From the NCBI RefSeq assembly GCF_900538275.1, contig NZ_LR130778.1, positions 248,001 to 312,000 on the forward strand: DNA of 64,000 nucleotides. Reading direction: 5' to 3'. The notes below the pieces were generated by a model. The model was not told the DNA's origin, ran no database searches, and saw only the letters and a list, made by a program, of their open reading frames with translations. Positions 45,370-54,236 of the stretch are shown here, piece after piece. The position numbers and the translations under genes were made by a program. This DNA comes from Petrocella atlantisensis (GTDB lineage Bacteria > Bacillota > Clostridia > Lachnospirales > Vallitaleaceae). How positions within the stretch are numbered: the first letter of the stretch is position 1; each line of letters opens with the position of its first letter.

Positions 45370-46542
45370 TTAACTCATCATGTGGAGTATACGATTTTTA
45401 AACCTATTGAAATTACGCATACCATATGCATTTCTTTTAAGAACCTTAATCTTATTGTTAACGCCTTCTGTATAGCCATTCGTATAAGGACAAGTAAAGG
45501 AGTTAAGAATATACTTTTGCCAGTTTATGATGGTATTCATACACGTTATAAACTCGGGTTCATTCTGTGTTGCTACAAAAACGTACCATTCTTTAAGGCG
45601 TTTTAATGCTGTATCCTTATCTGGAGCATCTACAAAGTCATAGAACTTTTCCTTAAGAAGATAAGCTGTCCTAAGCCTTGAGGATGTATCAAGCATGACG
45701 CTTACTTGGTCGACTTGCTCATCTGTTAAAAATCGACGTCTTTTTAATAGTAGGTGTCGGCTTCTTTTGAAGTATTTCCTTCTCGTCTTGTAAAATTTTT
45801 TCTGCTCTTGTTTTCTAACCCGATCAAAGGCCCATGTTATCTGTCTAATCCAATGATACTTGTCTATGACGATTGTTGCATTCTTAAAATAGGTTTCAGC
45901 AATATCGCGATAAGGCTGCCACATATCCATAACAAAATAAGCTACTTTATCACGGTTCTTAAAGCGTCTGAAGTAGTCAGAAAGGATATGATGTTCGCGA
46001 CCAGGCAAAATATCTAAGACCTTTTTATTAACCGGATCAGTAAGAATACCTTGATATTTGCGTCCCGCATTACCCTTAAATTCATCAATAGACAGCACTC
46101 TGGGTAAAGAGGTATTGGTATAGTCGATAAATTTAAAGAGTCTAAAAATAGTGGTTATAGAAAGATTACAATGTTTAGCAATATCGGTCATGGAATGTGT
46201 AGAACGCATTCTATCAATGACATACTGGACTAAACGCGTAGACATTCTAAAATAGCGAGGAAGAAAAGTATTCTTCTCATAAAACCGCTTATTACAATGA
46301 TTACAAGTATAACGACGCTTACGATAATGAAACAAAGTATTGAGGCCAAAAGCAGGAGCATCTTTAAACACTTGAAACCTGTAATCATGTACTTTATCGG
46401 TCTTTTGATGACAATGGGGGCAATGATGAGTTCTTCTGGGTAATTCACAATAGATGTGTAATGCATCAGGGTCATTTTCGATTTTAGTTACGATTATGTC
46501 TTTTAATCCTAACAGTTTTTCGATATAATGGTTATTGAGCAT
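45370..46542 (-). CDS. ISL3-family transposase
   Basis: A 390-residue DDE transposase with N-terminal zinc fingers (CPHCHQKTDKVHDY and CNHCNKRFYEKN), helix-turn-helix MTDIAKHCNLSITTIFRLF, and catalytic residues in LSIDEFKG, FVMDMWQPYR and GYTEGVNNKIKVLKR. GGAGG lies nine bases before the ATG. It appears intact, so the element may still move. Confidence 0.95.
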   Translation of the reverse strand: MLNNHYIEKLLGLKDIIVTKIENDPDALHIYCELPRRTHHCPHCHQKTDKVHDYRFQVFKDAPAFGLNTLFHYRKRRYTCNHCNKRFYEKNTFLPRYFRMSTRLVQYVIDRMRSTHSMTDIAKHCNLSITTIFRLFKFIDYTNTSLPRVLSIDEFKGNAGRKYQGILTDPVNKKVLDILPGREHHILSDYFRRFKNRDKVAYFVMDMWQPYRDIAETYFKNATIVIDKYHWIRQITWAFDRVRKQEQKKFYKTRRKYFKRSRHLLLKRRRFLTDEQVDQVSVMLDTSSRLRTAYLLKEKFYDFVDAPDKDTALKRLKEWYVFVATQNEPEFITCMNTIINWQKYILNSFTCPYTNGYTEGVNNKIKVLKRNAYGMRNFNRFKNRILHMMS

Positions 46543-46670
46543 AAGCTTTACCTCCTTGTTGTTTGGTTGTGGTGACTTTATTTTACAAGGGATTTAGTTT
46601 ATGCTCAACTTTTTTTGTAAAAAAATAAATGTTGAGGTGAATATCTCACCCCAACATTTATTATAGAACC

Positions 46671-46678
46671 TCTAAGTC
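46671..46678 (+). repeat. 8-bp target duplication of ISL3 element, right
   Basis: TCTAAGTC, the partner of 45043-45050. Confidence 0.9.
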
Positions 46679-46686
46679 ATGATTGA

Positions 46687-46704
46687 ACTTAAAATGGTGT
46701 TTTT
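46687..46704. other. Right arm of the ISL3-split terminator
   Basis: ACTTAAAATGGTGTTTTT, complementary to 45032-45049. On the minus strand it is now only half of the terminator expected after the SLH/beta-helix gene. Confidence 0.7.
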
Positions 46705-46731
46705 GATTTAATTATTAATTGTATTGTCTAA

Positions 46732-49599
46732 CTAAAACTTTGTTACAAGTGCATCTGTCAAATGTGAATAACCACTGTTACTAACAAATCTTTTATATAC
46801 ACTACTTCGTACTCTAATGTTATTACCGGTAACTGTCGCAACATCTGTTAAGATGTTATAGAAAGCATATGTTATAGGCGCTTCTATTGTGTTGCCACTT
46901 AATAGAATGGATTTACCTTTTTTACCGGTTGTCGTATTGCTTCTGCTGTCCACCATATTTACCAGAATTAACCCAGTTCCCTCTTCCAAAGGATGTTTTC
47001 CTGACTGATCAATTTGAATATCATTGTCCTTAATCTCAACAGTTGGTTGGATAGTATCTGTTAACCTTACTTTTGTTAAGGACCCAAGTGCATATTTTGC
47101 TTTTATGATATTGTTGTTGAACGTAAAATTCTTAATCTCGTCACTGGATTTGACAAATCTCAAATCATACACATCAAATAGATTGTTTTCAATGGTATAG
47201 TTGTTCGCTGTTGTTGTTAAATCATAGAAGTAAACAAATAAATCATCTTTTGACTGTCCTACTTTTTGTGCAAATGATTCTTCAACGATGAAAGTATTAT
47301 TTGCATACAAACGCTCTACAGGTATATTATTTACTTTTCCACCTTTTGACTTCATCAGCGAATTGTATATTTTGTCCGGATGGAAAGTGATGTTATTTTT
47401 CCAAGTATTGTTAGTATATGTTACATAACGTGAACTCAAATAAGCATCATAAACGGACATATTGAAATTAGCTTTTAAGCCTTCTACATGATTAGAATCA
47501 TATTTTACTCTAACATTTTCTGTTAGGACAAATGTCAAGTACATACCGCCACCTTCAGCAGCCCACCAATTATCATCATTTTCAACGGTGTTGTTATATA
47601 CATATATATAATCTTTAGCTTCAAATATCTGATTGCTATACTTTATACCATTTGTTATTGCTGCATTAAAGAATATATATTTGAAATTATTAACATAGTT
47701 GTTGCTCACTTCAGCATATCTTAAAGGTATATCCGTTAAGACGATGAAGGAAGATAAAGTATTTGTTACGCGATTATTCTTAAAAACAAACTCATCTACA
47801 CCAAAATCAACTGAATTAGGATTAACACTTTGATCACCACTTAATCTGTATAAGGAAATATTACCTTCAAAAAAACTATCTTCTACGATAACTTGATTAA
47901 TCTTAGTCTTATTCCTTGTGCTACTAGAAGCAATAAACAATATGCTTGAATTATTTAAATTCTTGAATCCAATGTTTTTTAGTGTCAAATTCGTCACTTT
48001 ATTTGGATCAAACAAAGTTGTATTGCTACTGTTGTCGAAAATAAGTTCTGAACCATCGGTGCCGACAATTTCAATGTTCTTATTGGTAATACTTTGGCTT
48101 GTTGTACCTATGTAGTAATCGCCGTCAATAACAATACTTCCATATTGATTAATCATTTTATTTAATAGTGTTGCGTTATTATTTGCACTGGAAGTACTAT
48201 TTGGAACTAGTCCATATGCACTTGCTAGTGGTCCATCAGCCGCCGCTGCTTCTGCTGCTGCTTGTGCTGCTGCTTCTTCTGCTGCCGCTTGTGCTGCTGC
48301 TTCTTCTGCTGCCGCTTGTGCTGCTGCTTCTGCCGCTGCCGCTTGTGCTGCTGCTTCTGCTTCTGCTGCCGCCTGTGCTGCTGTTTCTGCCGCCGCTTGT
48401 GCTGCTGCTTCTTCTGCTGCTGCCTGTGCCGCTGCCGCTTCTGCCGCTGCTGCTTCTTCTGCTGCTGCCTGTGCCGCTGCCGCTTCTGCTGCTGCTTGTG
48501 CTGCTGCTTCTTCTGCCGCTGCTGCTTCTGCTGCTGCTTGTGCCGCTGCTTCTTCTGCTGTAGTATCGTCTGGTTCTTCTACTACTGGTTCTTCTACTAC
48601 TGGTTCTTCTACTACTGGTTCTTCTACTACTGGTTCTTCTACTACTGGTTCTTCTACTACCGGTTCTTCTACTACCGGTTCTTCTACTACTGGTTCTTCT
48701 ACTACCGGTTCTTCTACTACCGGTTCTTCTACTACCGGTTCTTCTACTACTGGTTCTTTATCCGGTTTGCCGCCACCTGGCATAGATGATCCACCGCCAC
48801 CGCCGCCACTACCTGGCATTTTTGATCCACCGCCCATGTTGCCACCAGCCGGTTGTTCCGGTTTAACTTTTGCAAGAACACTTTCTTTATATAGATTGAT
48901 TTCTTCATCCTCTATTTGTTTCAATTCTTCTAGTAATGCTTCTTCTAGTAATGCTTCTTGCCCTTTAATCTTAATATCCAATTTATCTATTTTTGTTATA
49001 TCAATTTTGTTGTCTTCAACTAACTTTTCAACAAGTAGCTTATCTTGTCCTTTTAGGTTTACTTTTAAGGTATTGTAAGATACTTCTGCTACATCGCCTC
49101 TTGTGAATTTCTTGGAGTTTATGTCACTGTTCTTGATAATACCAACTTCAACTGCTTTCTCAGCAGCATTTGACCATGTAAAGTCATTTTTGTCATCATC
49201 ATACCCAAGTGATCTTAACATTAAGGTTAAGTATGATTTTTTATCCATTTCACTGGATGAACCAAACTTTTCTTTACTCACACCTTTAGTTATGTTGAGT
49301 TTGTAGGCATATTGAACATAGCGTTCGCCCCATGCCGGTACATCTTCAAAATCTACAACTTTCTCTTTAAAATCTTGTGCTTCTTCTTCAATGCCTAGCA
49401 TTCTCATCATCATGACAAGACCTTCTAGTCTTGTAGGTTCACGGTCAAGTTCAAAACCTTTATCACTTCCGTTGAACATCCCTACTTCTGATAATTTGTC
49501 AGCGTACTCATTGGTTACAATTTCTTCTGCATGTACATTAACTTGTACCATGCTGGCAACAAATATTGCTGCCATGATCCAACTTACTACTCTTTTCAT
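46732..49599 (-). CDS. SLH-like and beta-helix surface protein with PVVEE and Ala-rich repeats
   Basis: A secreted 955-residue protein. Signal peptide (1-25), two SLH-like modules (about 30-190, including LREPTRLEGLVMMMRMLG-like and SEMDKKSYLTLMLRSLG stretches), a Gly/Ser/Met linker, twelve PVVEE repeats, about 110 residues of Ala-rich AAAQAAAEE repeats (helical), and a C-terminal parallel beta-helix-like domain of about 480 residues with many NNT/NN turns. Paralogous to the protein at 50074. Two c-di-GMP aptamers precede the start, with GGAGGG nine bases upstream. Confidence 0.83.
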   Translation of the reverse strand: MKRVVSWIMAAIFVASMVQVNVHAEEIVTNEYADKLSEVGMFNGSDKGFELDREPTRLEGLVMMMRMLGIEEEAQDFKEKVVDFEDVPAWGERYVQYAYKLNITKGVSKEKFGSSSEMDKKSYLTLMLRSLGYDDDKNDFTWSNAAEKAVEVGIIKNSDINSKKFTRGDVAEVSYNTLKVNLKGQDKLLVEKLVEDNKIDITKIDKLDIKIKGQEALLEEALLEELKQIEDEEINLYKESVLAKVKPEQPAGGNMGGGSKMPGSGGGGGGSSMPGGGKPDKEPVVEEPVVEEPVVEEPVVEEPVVEEPVVEEPVVEEPVVEEPVVEEPVVEEPVVEEPVVEEPDDTTAEEAAAQAAAEAAAAEEAAAQAAAEAAAAQAAAEEAAAAEAAAAQAAAEEAAAQAAAETAAQAAAEAEAAAQAAAAEAAAQAAAEEAAAQAAAEEAAAQAAAEAAAADGPLASAYGLVPNSTSSANNNATLLNKMINQYGSIVIDGDYYIGTTSQSITNKNIEIVGTDGSELIFDNSSNTTLFDPNKVTNLTLKNIGFKNLNNSSILFIASSSTRNKTKINQVIVEDSFFEGNISLYRLSGDQSVNPNSVDFGVDEFVFKNNRVTNTLSSFIVLTDIPLRYAEVSNNYVNNFKYIFFNAAITNGIKYSNQIFEAKDYIYVYNNTVENDDNWWAAEGGGMYLTFVLTENVRVKYDSNHVEGLKANFNMSVYDAYLSSRYVTYTNNTWKNNITFHPDKIYNSLMKSKGGKVNNIPVERLYANNTFIVEESFAQKVGQSKDDLFVYFYDLTTTANNYTIENNLFDVYDLRFVKSSDEIKNFTFNNNIIKAKYALGSLTKVRLTDTIQPTVEIKDNDIQIDQSGKHPLEEGTGLILVNMVDSRSNTTTGKKGKSILLSGNTIEAPITYAFYNILTDVATVTGNNIRVRSSVYKRFVSNSGYSHLTDALVTKF
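48232..48560. repeat. Alanine-codon low-complexity repeat within the SLH/beta-helix gene
   Basis: GCT/GCC/GCA codons with interspersed GAA and CAA encode Ala-Glu-Gln repeats. Long open frames on other strands here are shadows of the repeat. Confidence 0.85.
48572..48751. repeat. Twelve 15-bp tandem repeats encoding PVVEE
   Basis: Unit GGTTCTTCTACTACT on the plus strand, with only ACT/ACC variation between units. In-frame expansion or contraction would change the spacer length without breaking the protein. Confidence 0.9.
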
Positions 49600-49617
49600 T
49601 GTGGTTCCCTCCTGTTG

Positions 49618-49690
49618 GAAACTGGCTACCTTTTAAGGCCCTTTAGTTTTGCGTCCCAGCCTTTCGACTGGTTTGCTCTTATCATTGGAG
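49618..49690 (-). ncRNA. c-di-GMP-I riboswitch, proximal aptamer of a tandem pair
   Basis: Minus strand: GAGCAAACC, AG-TCGAAAGGCT with the GAAA loop, GGGACGCAAA, CTAAAGGGCC and GGTAGCC then AGTTTCC, all matching GEMM-I. Its 3' side lies beside the GGAGGG ribosome site; GTTTCC could pair with GGGAAC across it, suggesting control of translation. Confidence 0.9.
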
Positions 49691-49745
49691 TGTTTTTGTA
49701 TTCTTCTACCAAATCTGTTTTTTTTCAACAAAAAAACTTCCCTTT

Positions 49746-49817
49746 GGAAACTGGCTGCCATTTTACAGGCCCTTTAGTTTTGCGTCCCAGCCTTTCGACT
49801 GGTTTGCTCTTATCAGT
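49746..49817 (-). ncRNA. c-di-GMP-I riboswitch, distal aptamer of a tandem pair
   Basis: Shares 49 continuous identical bases with the proximal aptamer; only the last hairpin differs (CCTGTAAAATGGC in place of CCTTAAAAGGT). A short TTTCC..GGGAAG stem and T-run follow on the minus strand (about 49724-49750) and may be a terminator. The rest of the 474-base gap up to 50073 shows a GGACTCTAAGTCC palindrome but nothing else recognised. Confidence 0.9.
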
Positions 49818-50073
49818 ATGAAGTATTACATTTAAACACTAGTTCCTATGATCTTTATTGATTGATTTTATTGTATGTATATTCTCTCTGTCTGAATCTA
49901 ATCGAATAAAGATTAACTACTGAATACATCGTATCATCTAAGGTCAGCAGGGTAAATAGGTATTAGTGTTTAGGTTTTCGGACTCTAAGTCCTATCCCGA
50001 ATTTATTTTTTTGTTATAATACATTACATTATAAAATAGTTTTAATGTCCTATCATTAATCGTAGCTTTCGAG

Positions 50074-51771
50074 CTATTTCTTATTAATGTCAATCTTTAA
50101 TAGTTGGGGATGTTCATCATTATTCACCATACTCACAAAACGCTCGCCAATAACAGTAATGCTGTTATCATCCACTTCAATTTTCTTTGCAATGGTGTTA
50201 TACATAAGATACGTCAGTGGTGCAACAATCGTATTACCCTTCATTTCAATCAGTTCAGCTTTTTGGGTGTTTGTCTTGGTACTTCTGTCGTCCACCATAC
50301 CAATCATACGTAATCCCACATCATCTCCAGATGGATGGTCATTCGTTTGTTCTATTTCAACTGTATTGTTATTCACCTGTATTGTTGGCAAATCGTCATC
50401 CGTCAACCTTATGATTACCAAAGAACCTAAGGCATACTTAGCTTTAATGACATTATTATTAAACTTAAAGTGACTGATCAAATCACTGGATTTTACAAAC
50501 CTCAGATCATATACATCAATAATATTGTTTTCAATCGTATAATTGTCTGCACTGGTCGTTAAGTCATAAAAATAGACAAAAAGATCTTCTTTGGATTGAC
50601 CGAGTCGTTCTGCATAAGACTCTTCTATAATAAATGTATTATTGGTATAGACTCTATTGACAGGAACACCGTTGACATTGCCACCTTTGGATTTGATTAA
50701 GTTGTTATAGATCTTATCTTTCTCAAAGCTTACATTATTAATCCACGTGTTGTTGGTATAGGTTACAAATCTTGAACTAAGGTATGCATCGTATAAAGAG
50801 ACGTCAAAATCCGCTTTCAAACCTTCAACATGGTTAAATTCATATAATACTTCAAGATTTTCAACTAAAACAAAAGCATGATAGCTACCACTACCTTCTT
50901 GGGCCCACCAATCATCATCATTGATGACTGTATTATGATGCACATGCATATAATCTCTTGATTCAAAAATCTCATCCTCGTATTGAATGCCATTGGTTAT
51001 ACTCGCATTGAAAAAGACATACTTAAAATTGCGAATGTCATTATGCCCTATTTCAACATGTCGTAGTGGCATATCGGTTAACACAATAAAAGAAAGCGTC
51101 GTATTGGTTACTGTATTGTTATTAAATACAAACGTGTCAATACCAAAGTCTACAGTATTTGGATTCATACTTGTAACGCCTCGATCTCGATAGAGAGATA
51201 TTTCCCCATCAAAAGTAGAATCCTCAATAATAATCTTATCCGTCTTCGTTGATTTGCCTTCATCACCATGGTGCACAATGAATAAAGACTTCTTTATATT
51301 TAGATTAACAAATCCAAGATTTCGAATCGTCAAACTTTTTAGTTCATTTGGATCAAATAAAACGGTAATGTCTTCATTGTCAAAAATCAATTCGGCACCA
51401 TCCATCCCGATGATTTCTATTTGATTATTTGTCACATCCTCATCGGCATATCCGATATAATAAGAGCCGTCAATCGTTATACCACCATTGTTATTCAGAG
51501 CTGTCGTAAAAATATCCGCATTACTATCCCCAGCATCCGCATTGTCTTTCGCCATGCCAAGCTCACTGGCTTTCTTATACTTCGATTGTTCCTCTACCAT
51601 GTTAATCGGTTCTTTTTCTATGATTGGTACTACTTCAACAATAGGCACTTCCGGCTCATCTGTTGAAGTCTTATCTTCTCCGTTGGAATAAAACATAACT
51701 ATCAGTGATAATATTACCAACACACCGATTATCAGTAAAAATCTATATGGGTATGCAATTTTCATCATCAT
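50074..51771 (-). CDS. Membrane-anchored beta-helix paralogue
   Basis: A 565-residue protein with a single N-terminal transmembrane segment (about residues 11-30) and a Glu/Pro/Ile linker, then a beta-helix-like domain homologous along its length to residues about 475-955 of the SLH protein. Shared segments include DG.YYIG, AELIFDN, VTYTNNTW, NNTFI.EES and YDLRFVKSSD. It lacks the SLH and repeat regions, so it would stay at the membrane. AAGGAGA precedes three adjacent ATG codons. Substrate unknown. Confidence 0.75.
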   Translation of the reverse strand: MMMKIAYPYRFLLIIGVLVILSLIVMFYSNGEDKTSTDEPEVPIVEVVPIIEKEPINMVEEQSKYKKASELGMAKDNADAGDSNADIFTTALNNNGGITIDGSYYIGYADEDVTNNQIEIIGMDGAELIFDNEDITVLFDPNELKSLTIRNLGFVNLNIKKSLFIVHHGDEGKSTKTDKIIIEDSTFDGEISLYRDRGVTSMNPNTVDFGIDTFVFNNNTVTNTTLSFIVLTDMPLRHVEIGHNDIRNFKYVFFNASITNGIQYEDEIFESRDYMHVHHNTVINDDDWWAQEGSGSYHAFVLVENLEVLYEFNHVEGLKADFDVSLYDAYLSSRFVTYTNNTWINNVSFEKDKIYNNLIKSKGGNVNGVPVNRVYTNNTFIIEESYAERLGQSKEDLFVYFYDLTTSADNYTIENNIIDVYDLRFVKSSDLISHFKFNNNVIKAKYALGSLVIIRLTDDDLPTIQVNNNTVEIEQTNDHPSGDDVGLRMIGMVDDRSTKTNTQKAELIEMKGNTIVAPLTYLMYNTIAKKIEVDDNSITVIGERFVSMVNNDEHPQLLKIDINKK

Positions 51772-51793
51772 TCTCCTTTATATACGTCTAACC

Positions 51794-52985
51794 TTACAAG
51801 TCATTTTTTGTTTCCACTTCTTGACTGTTTAATCTTAATACGTTCATCATATATTCTTTTTTTAATACAAATTCTTCATCATGGGTAAATAGGAAAAACT
51901 TCTCCTTGGTGCCCTTTTTATTACTTAAGCTCTTCTGTAGTAATCGATGTATCCATGCTATCGGAAGTAAAAATCTATACCTACCGACATAACTATAGTT
52001 CCCAATTATAACACTTGAGGGTGGAAATAACAATTCCATATAAACATCCAATTTGCTTTTTTTCTTAAAGGCATCTTTATATTTATCATATTGGTTTGCA
52101 ATACGCATACGTTCAGAACCATTGCCAAAAGAGCCACCTTCCACTATGTATTCAGCAAGAATCCGGATAACTGTCGATTCAGGGTCATACAACCATTTAA
52201 CTTTTCCTACATCCATTCCCAAATAATAATGGCACAATGTAGTAATAGAACGGTAAAACTCACCATACCCAATGGCCTCAAAGAAAGCCAATTGGTCGTC
52301 ATGATTAATCTTATGGTATTTGGCAAAATATTTGAAATCCAGAAGAAATCTCAGTCCAAAGCCTGCCTCTTTTAAATGCTTCATCATATGTAATACAATA
52401 TAAGTAAAATGCACCTCCGGTTGTGGTGCCATAATGGTTCCTACCATCGTCTCGACTTTAATTGGCTGATGCCATAACTTTTCCATAAAACGATGGACAT
52501 AAGGTTCTCTATCTGAATGAAGTACTGCATGATGTAACTCAATACTCAAAGCATCATTTCTAAAAAGTCGCATCTTTATATGTATTCAACTTCGAGTCCG
52601 TAATATACTCTAATTCTAATAGCGCTTCTTTAGCCTTATCAAAATCCTCTACATGCACCAAAATATCATAGTCACCCATGCTACGGGTAAAAGGTTCTGG
52701 ATAGGTCTCAGCTATAGCAATACCTTTTAAGACCAAATATTGTATCCCTTTTTGTCCAAAGATCTTTCCCACTTCACAAAGATCTTGCAAGATTTTTCTA
52801 TAATCTAACTTATACATAAAAAGCTTTTTCTTGAAAAAAGAAATGTCTCCCTGACCACTCTTATATTCTAACCAATAAGCATAGAGCATCAGATTATGCT
52901 TGGCAAAAAAATCATAATCATCATCACTCAGTTTATTATTCAAAGCAATACGTGTTAAGTAATTGTAATAGGTTTTATATTCCAT
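51794..52985 (-). pseudogene. Nucleotidyltransferase-family (NTP_transf_5) gene broken by a 1-base frameshift
   Basis: Two overlapping frames. The 141-residue N-terminal piece has the family signature YLVLKGIAIAETYPEPFTRSMGDYDILV; the C-terminal piece (51794-52573) begins in the adjoining frame and continues RNDALSIELHHAV..., ending near KNDL. Deleting one base of the five-base A/T run at 52562-52566 joins them into about 396 residues, the family length. Members occur in lasso-peptide clusters. It could be a true pseudogene, a phase switch or a sequencing error. Confidence 0.8.
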
Positions 52986-53020
52986 GGATAATCTCCCTCA
53001 TTAATCCAATATTGTTATAA

Positions 53021-54187
53021 CTAATCCCTACTGTACAGATCTCTTGTATATACTTTATCAACCACATCGGCTATCTCTTCTGTTATGCGATTAGCAACGA
53101 TGACATCCGCTTGTTTCTTAAATTCTTCTAAGGACTTAACCACTTTTGAATTATAAAAATCATCAGAAGTAAGTGCCGGTTCATAGACAATCACTTCAAT
53201 ACCTTTTGCTTTGATTCTTTTCATAACACCCTGGACCGCTGACTGACGAAAGTTATCTGAATCTGTTTTCATGGTCAACCTGTAAATACCGACAATCTTT
53301 GGTTTTCTATTTATAATCATGTCTGCAATATGGTCTTTTCTCGTCCTGTTCGCATCCACAATAGCCGACATAATATTTTGTGGAATATCTGAATAATTGG
53401 CTAGAAGTTGCTTGGTATCCTTAGGTAAACAGTAACCACCATAACCAAAAGATGGGTTGTTATAATGACGCCCGATGCGAGGATCCATACTAACACCTTC
53501 AATGATACTACGTGTATCCAGGCCTCTTACCTCTGCATAGGAATCTAACTCATTAAAGTAAGCAACACGCAGAGCCAGATAAGTATTTGCAAAAAGTTTT
53601 ATCGCTTCCGCCTCTGTTGATCCTGTAAATAGAACGTCAATATCTTCCTTGATGGCGCCTTGTTCAAGGAGATTAGCAAATACCTTTGCACGCTCTGATT
53701 TTTCTCCAATGACAATTCGAGAAGGATATAGGTTATCGTATAGTGCTTTGCCTTCTCTTAGAAATTCAGGGGAGAAAAATATATTATCGCATTCAAACTT
53801 TGCCTTTACTTCTTCTGTATAACCAACAGGTACGGTGGATTTGATGATCATAACGGCGTCCGGGTTAATCGATAACACATTCGCAATAACCGCTTCAACG
53901 GACCTGGTATTAAAATGATTCATGATAGGATCATAATTGGTCGGTGTTGATACAATGACAAATTCTGCATCTTTATAAGCCAGATAAGCATCGGTAGTAG
54001 CGGTTAGATTTAGATCTTTATTCTTAAGATAGGATTCAATCTCCGGATCGACAATTGGTGATACACCTTCATTAATCATATCTACTTTTTCTTTTATAAT
54101 ATCAAGTGCAATAACTTCATTGTTCTGAGCTAATAATATAGCATTGGACAGACCAACATAGCCTGCTCCTGCAACTGTTATTTTCAT
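53021..54187 (-). CDS. ugd: UDP-glucose/nucleotide-sugar 6-dehydrogenase
   Basis: NAD-dependent four-electron oxidation of a UDP-sugar to its uronic acid. N-terminal Rossmann [43 protein letters not shown], the catalytic cysteine in [15 protein letters not shown] near residue 250, and the C-terminal [10 protein letters not shown]. Start at 54187 (MKITVAG) with GAGGGGG upstream. It pairs with the downstream-acting epimerase encoded next. Whether the substrate is UDP-Glc or UDP-ManNAc is inferred from that partner. Confidence 0.88.
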   Translation of the reverse strand: MKITVAGAGYVGLSNAILLAQNNEVIALDIIKEKVDMINEGVSPIVDPEIESYLKNKDLNLTATTDAYLAYKDAEFVIVSTPTNYDPIMNHFNTRSVEAVIANVLSINPDAVMIIKSTVPVGYTEEVKAKFECDNIFFSPEFLREGKALYDNLYPSRIVIGEKSERAKVFANLLEQGAIKEDIDVLFTGSTEAEAIKLFANTYLALRVAYFNELDSYAEVRGLDTRSIIEGVSMDPRIGRHYNNPSFGYGGYCLPKDTKQLLANYSDIPQNIMSAIVDANRTRKDHIADMIINRKPKIVGIYRLTMKTDSDNFRQSAVQGVMKRIKAKGIEVIVYEPALTSDDFYNSKVVKSLEEFKKQADVIVANRITEEIADVVDKVYTRDLYSRD

Positions 54188-54236
54188 ATAAATGCCCCCT
54201 CGTTTTTTCCTCAATTAACCATGTATGGTTAAGGTG

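Larger units (their letters stand above)
45051..46670 (-). mobile_element. Complete ISL3-family insertion sequence (1620 bp)
   Basis: Imperfect terminal inverted repeats: GGCTCTTTGTCAAATCTTGG at the left, and, read inward from the right, GGTTCTATAATAAATGTTGG, each followed by GGT. It is flanked by TCTAAGTC direct repeats and carries an intact transposase. About 310 bases between the transposase stop and the left end hold the structured module shared with 12342-12577. Confidence 0.93.

Noticed and set aside
45136-45606. 156-codon plus-strand frame in the ISL3 element
   Set aside because: It overlaps the structured module and the antisense of the transposase, with no ribosome site.
48572-48751. 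Possible CRISPR array
   Set aside because: The units are 15 bp, directly adjacent without spacers, and in frame inside a coding gene.
48168-48789. Long plus-strand open frames (Leu-rich, Cys-rich) opposite the SLH/beta-helix gene
   Set aside because: Produced by the Ala and PVVEE repeats read antisense; no start signals.
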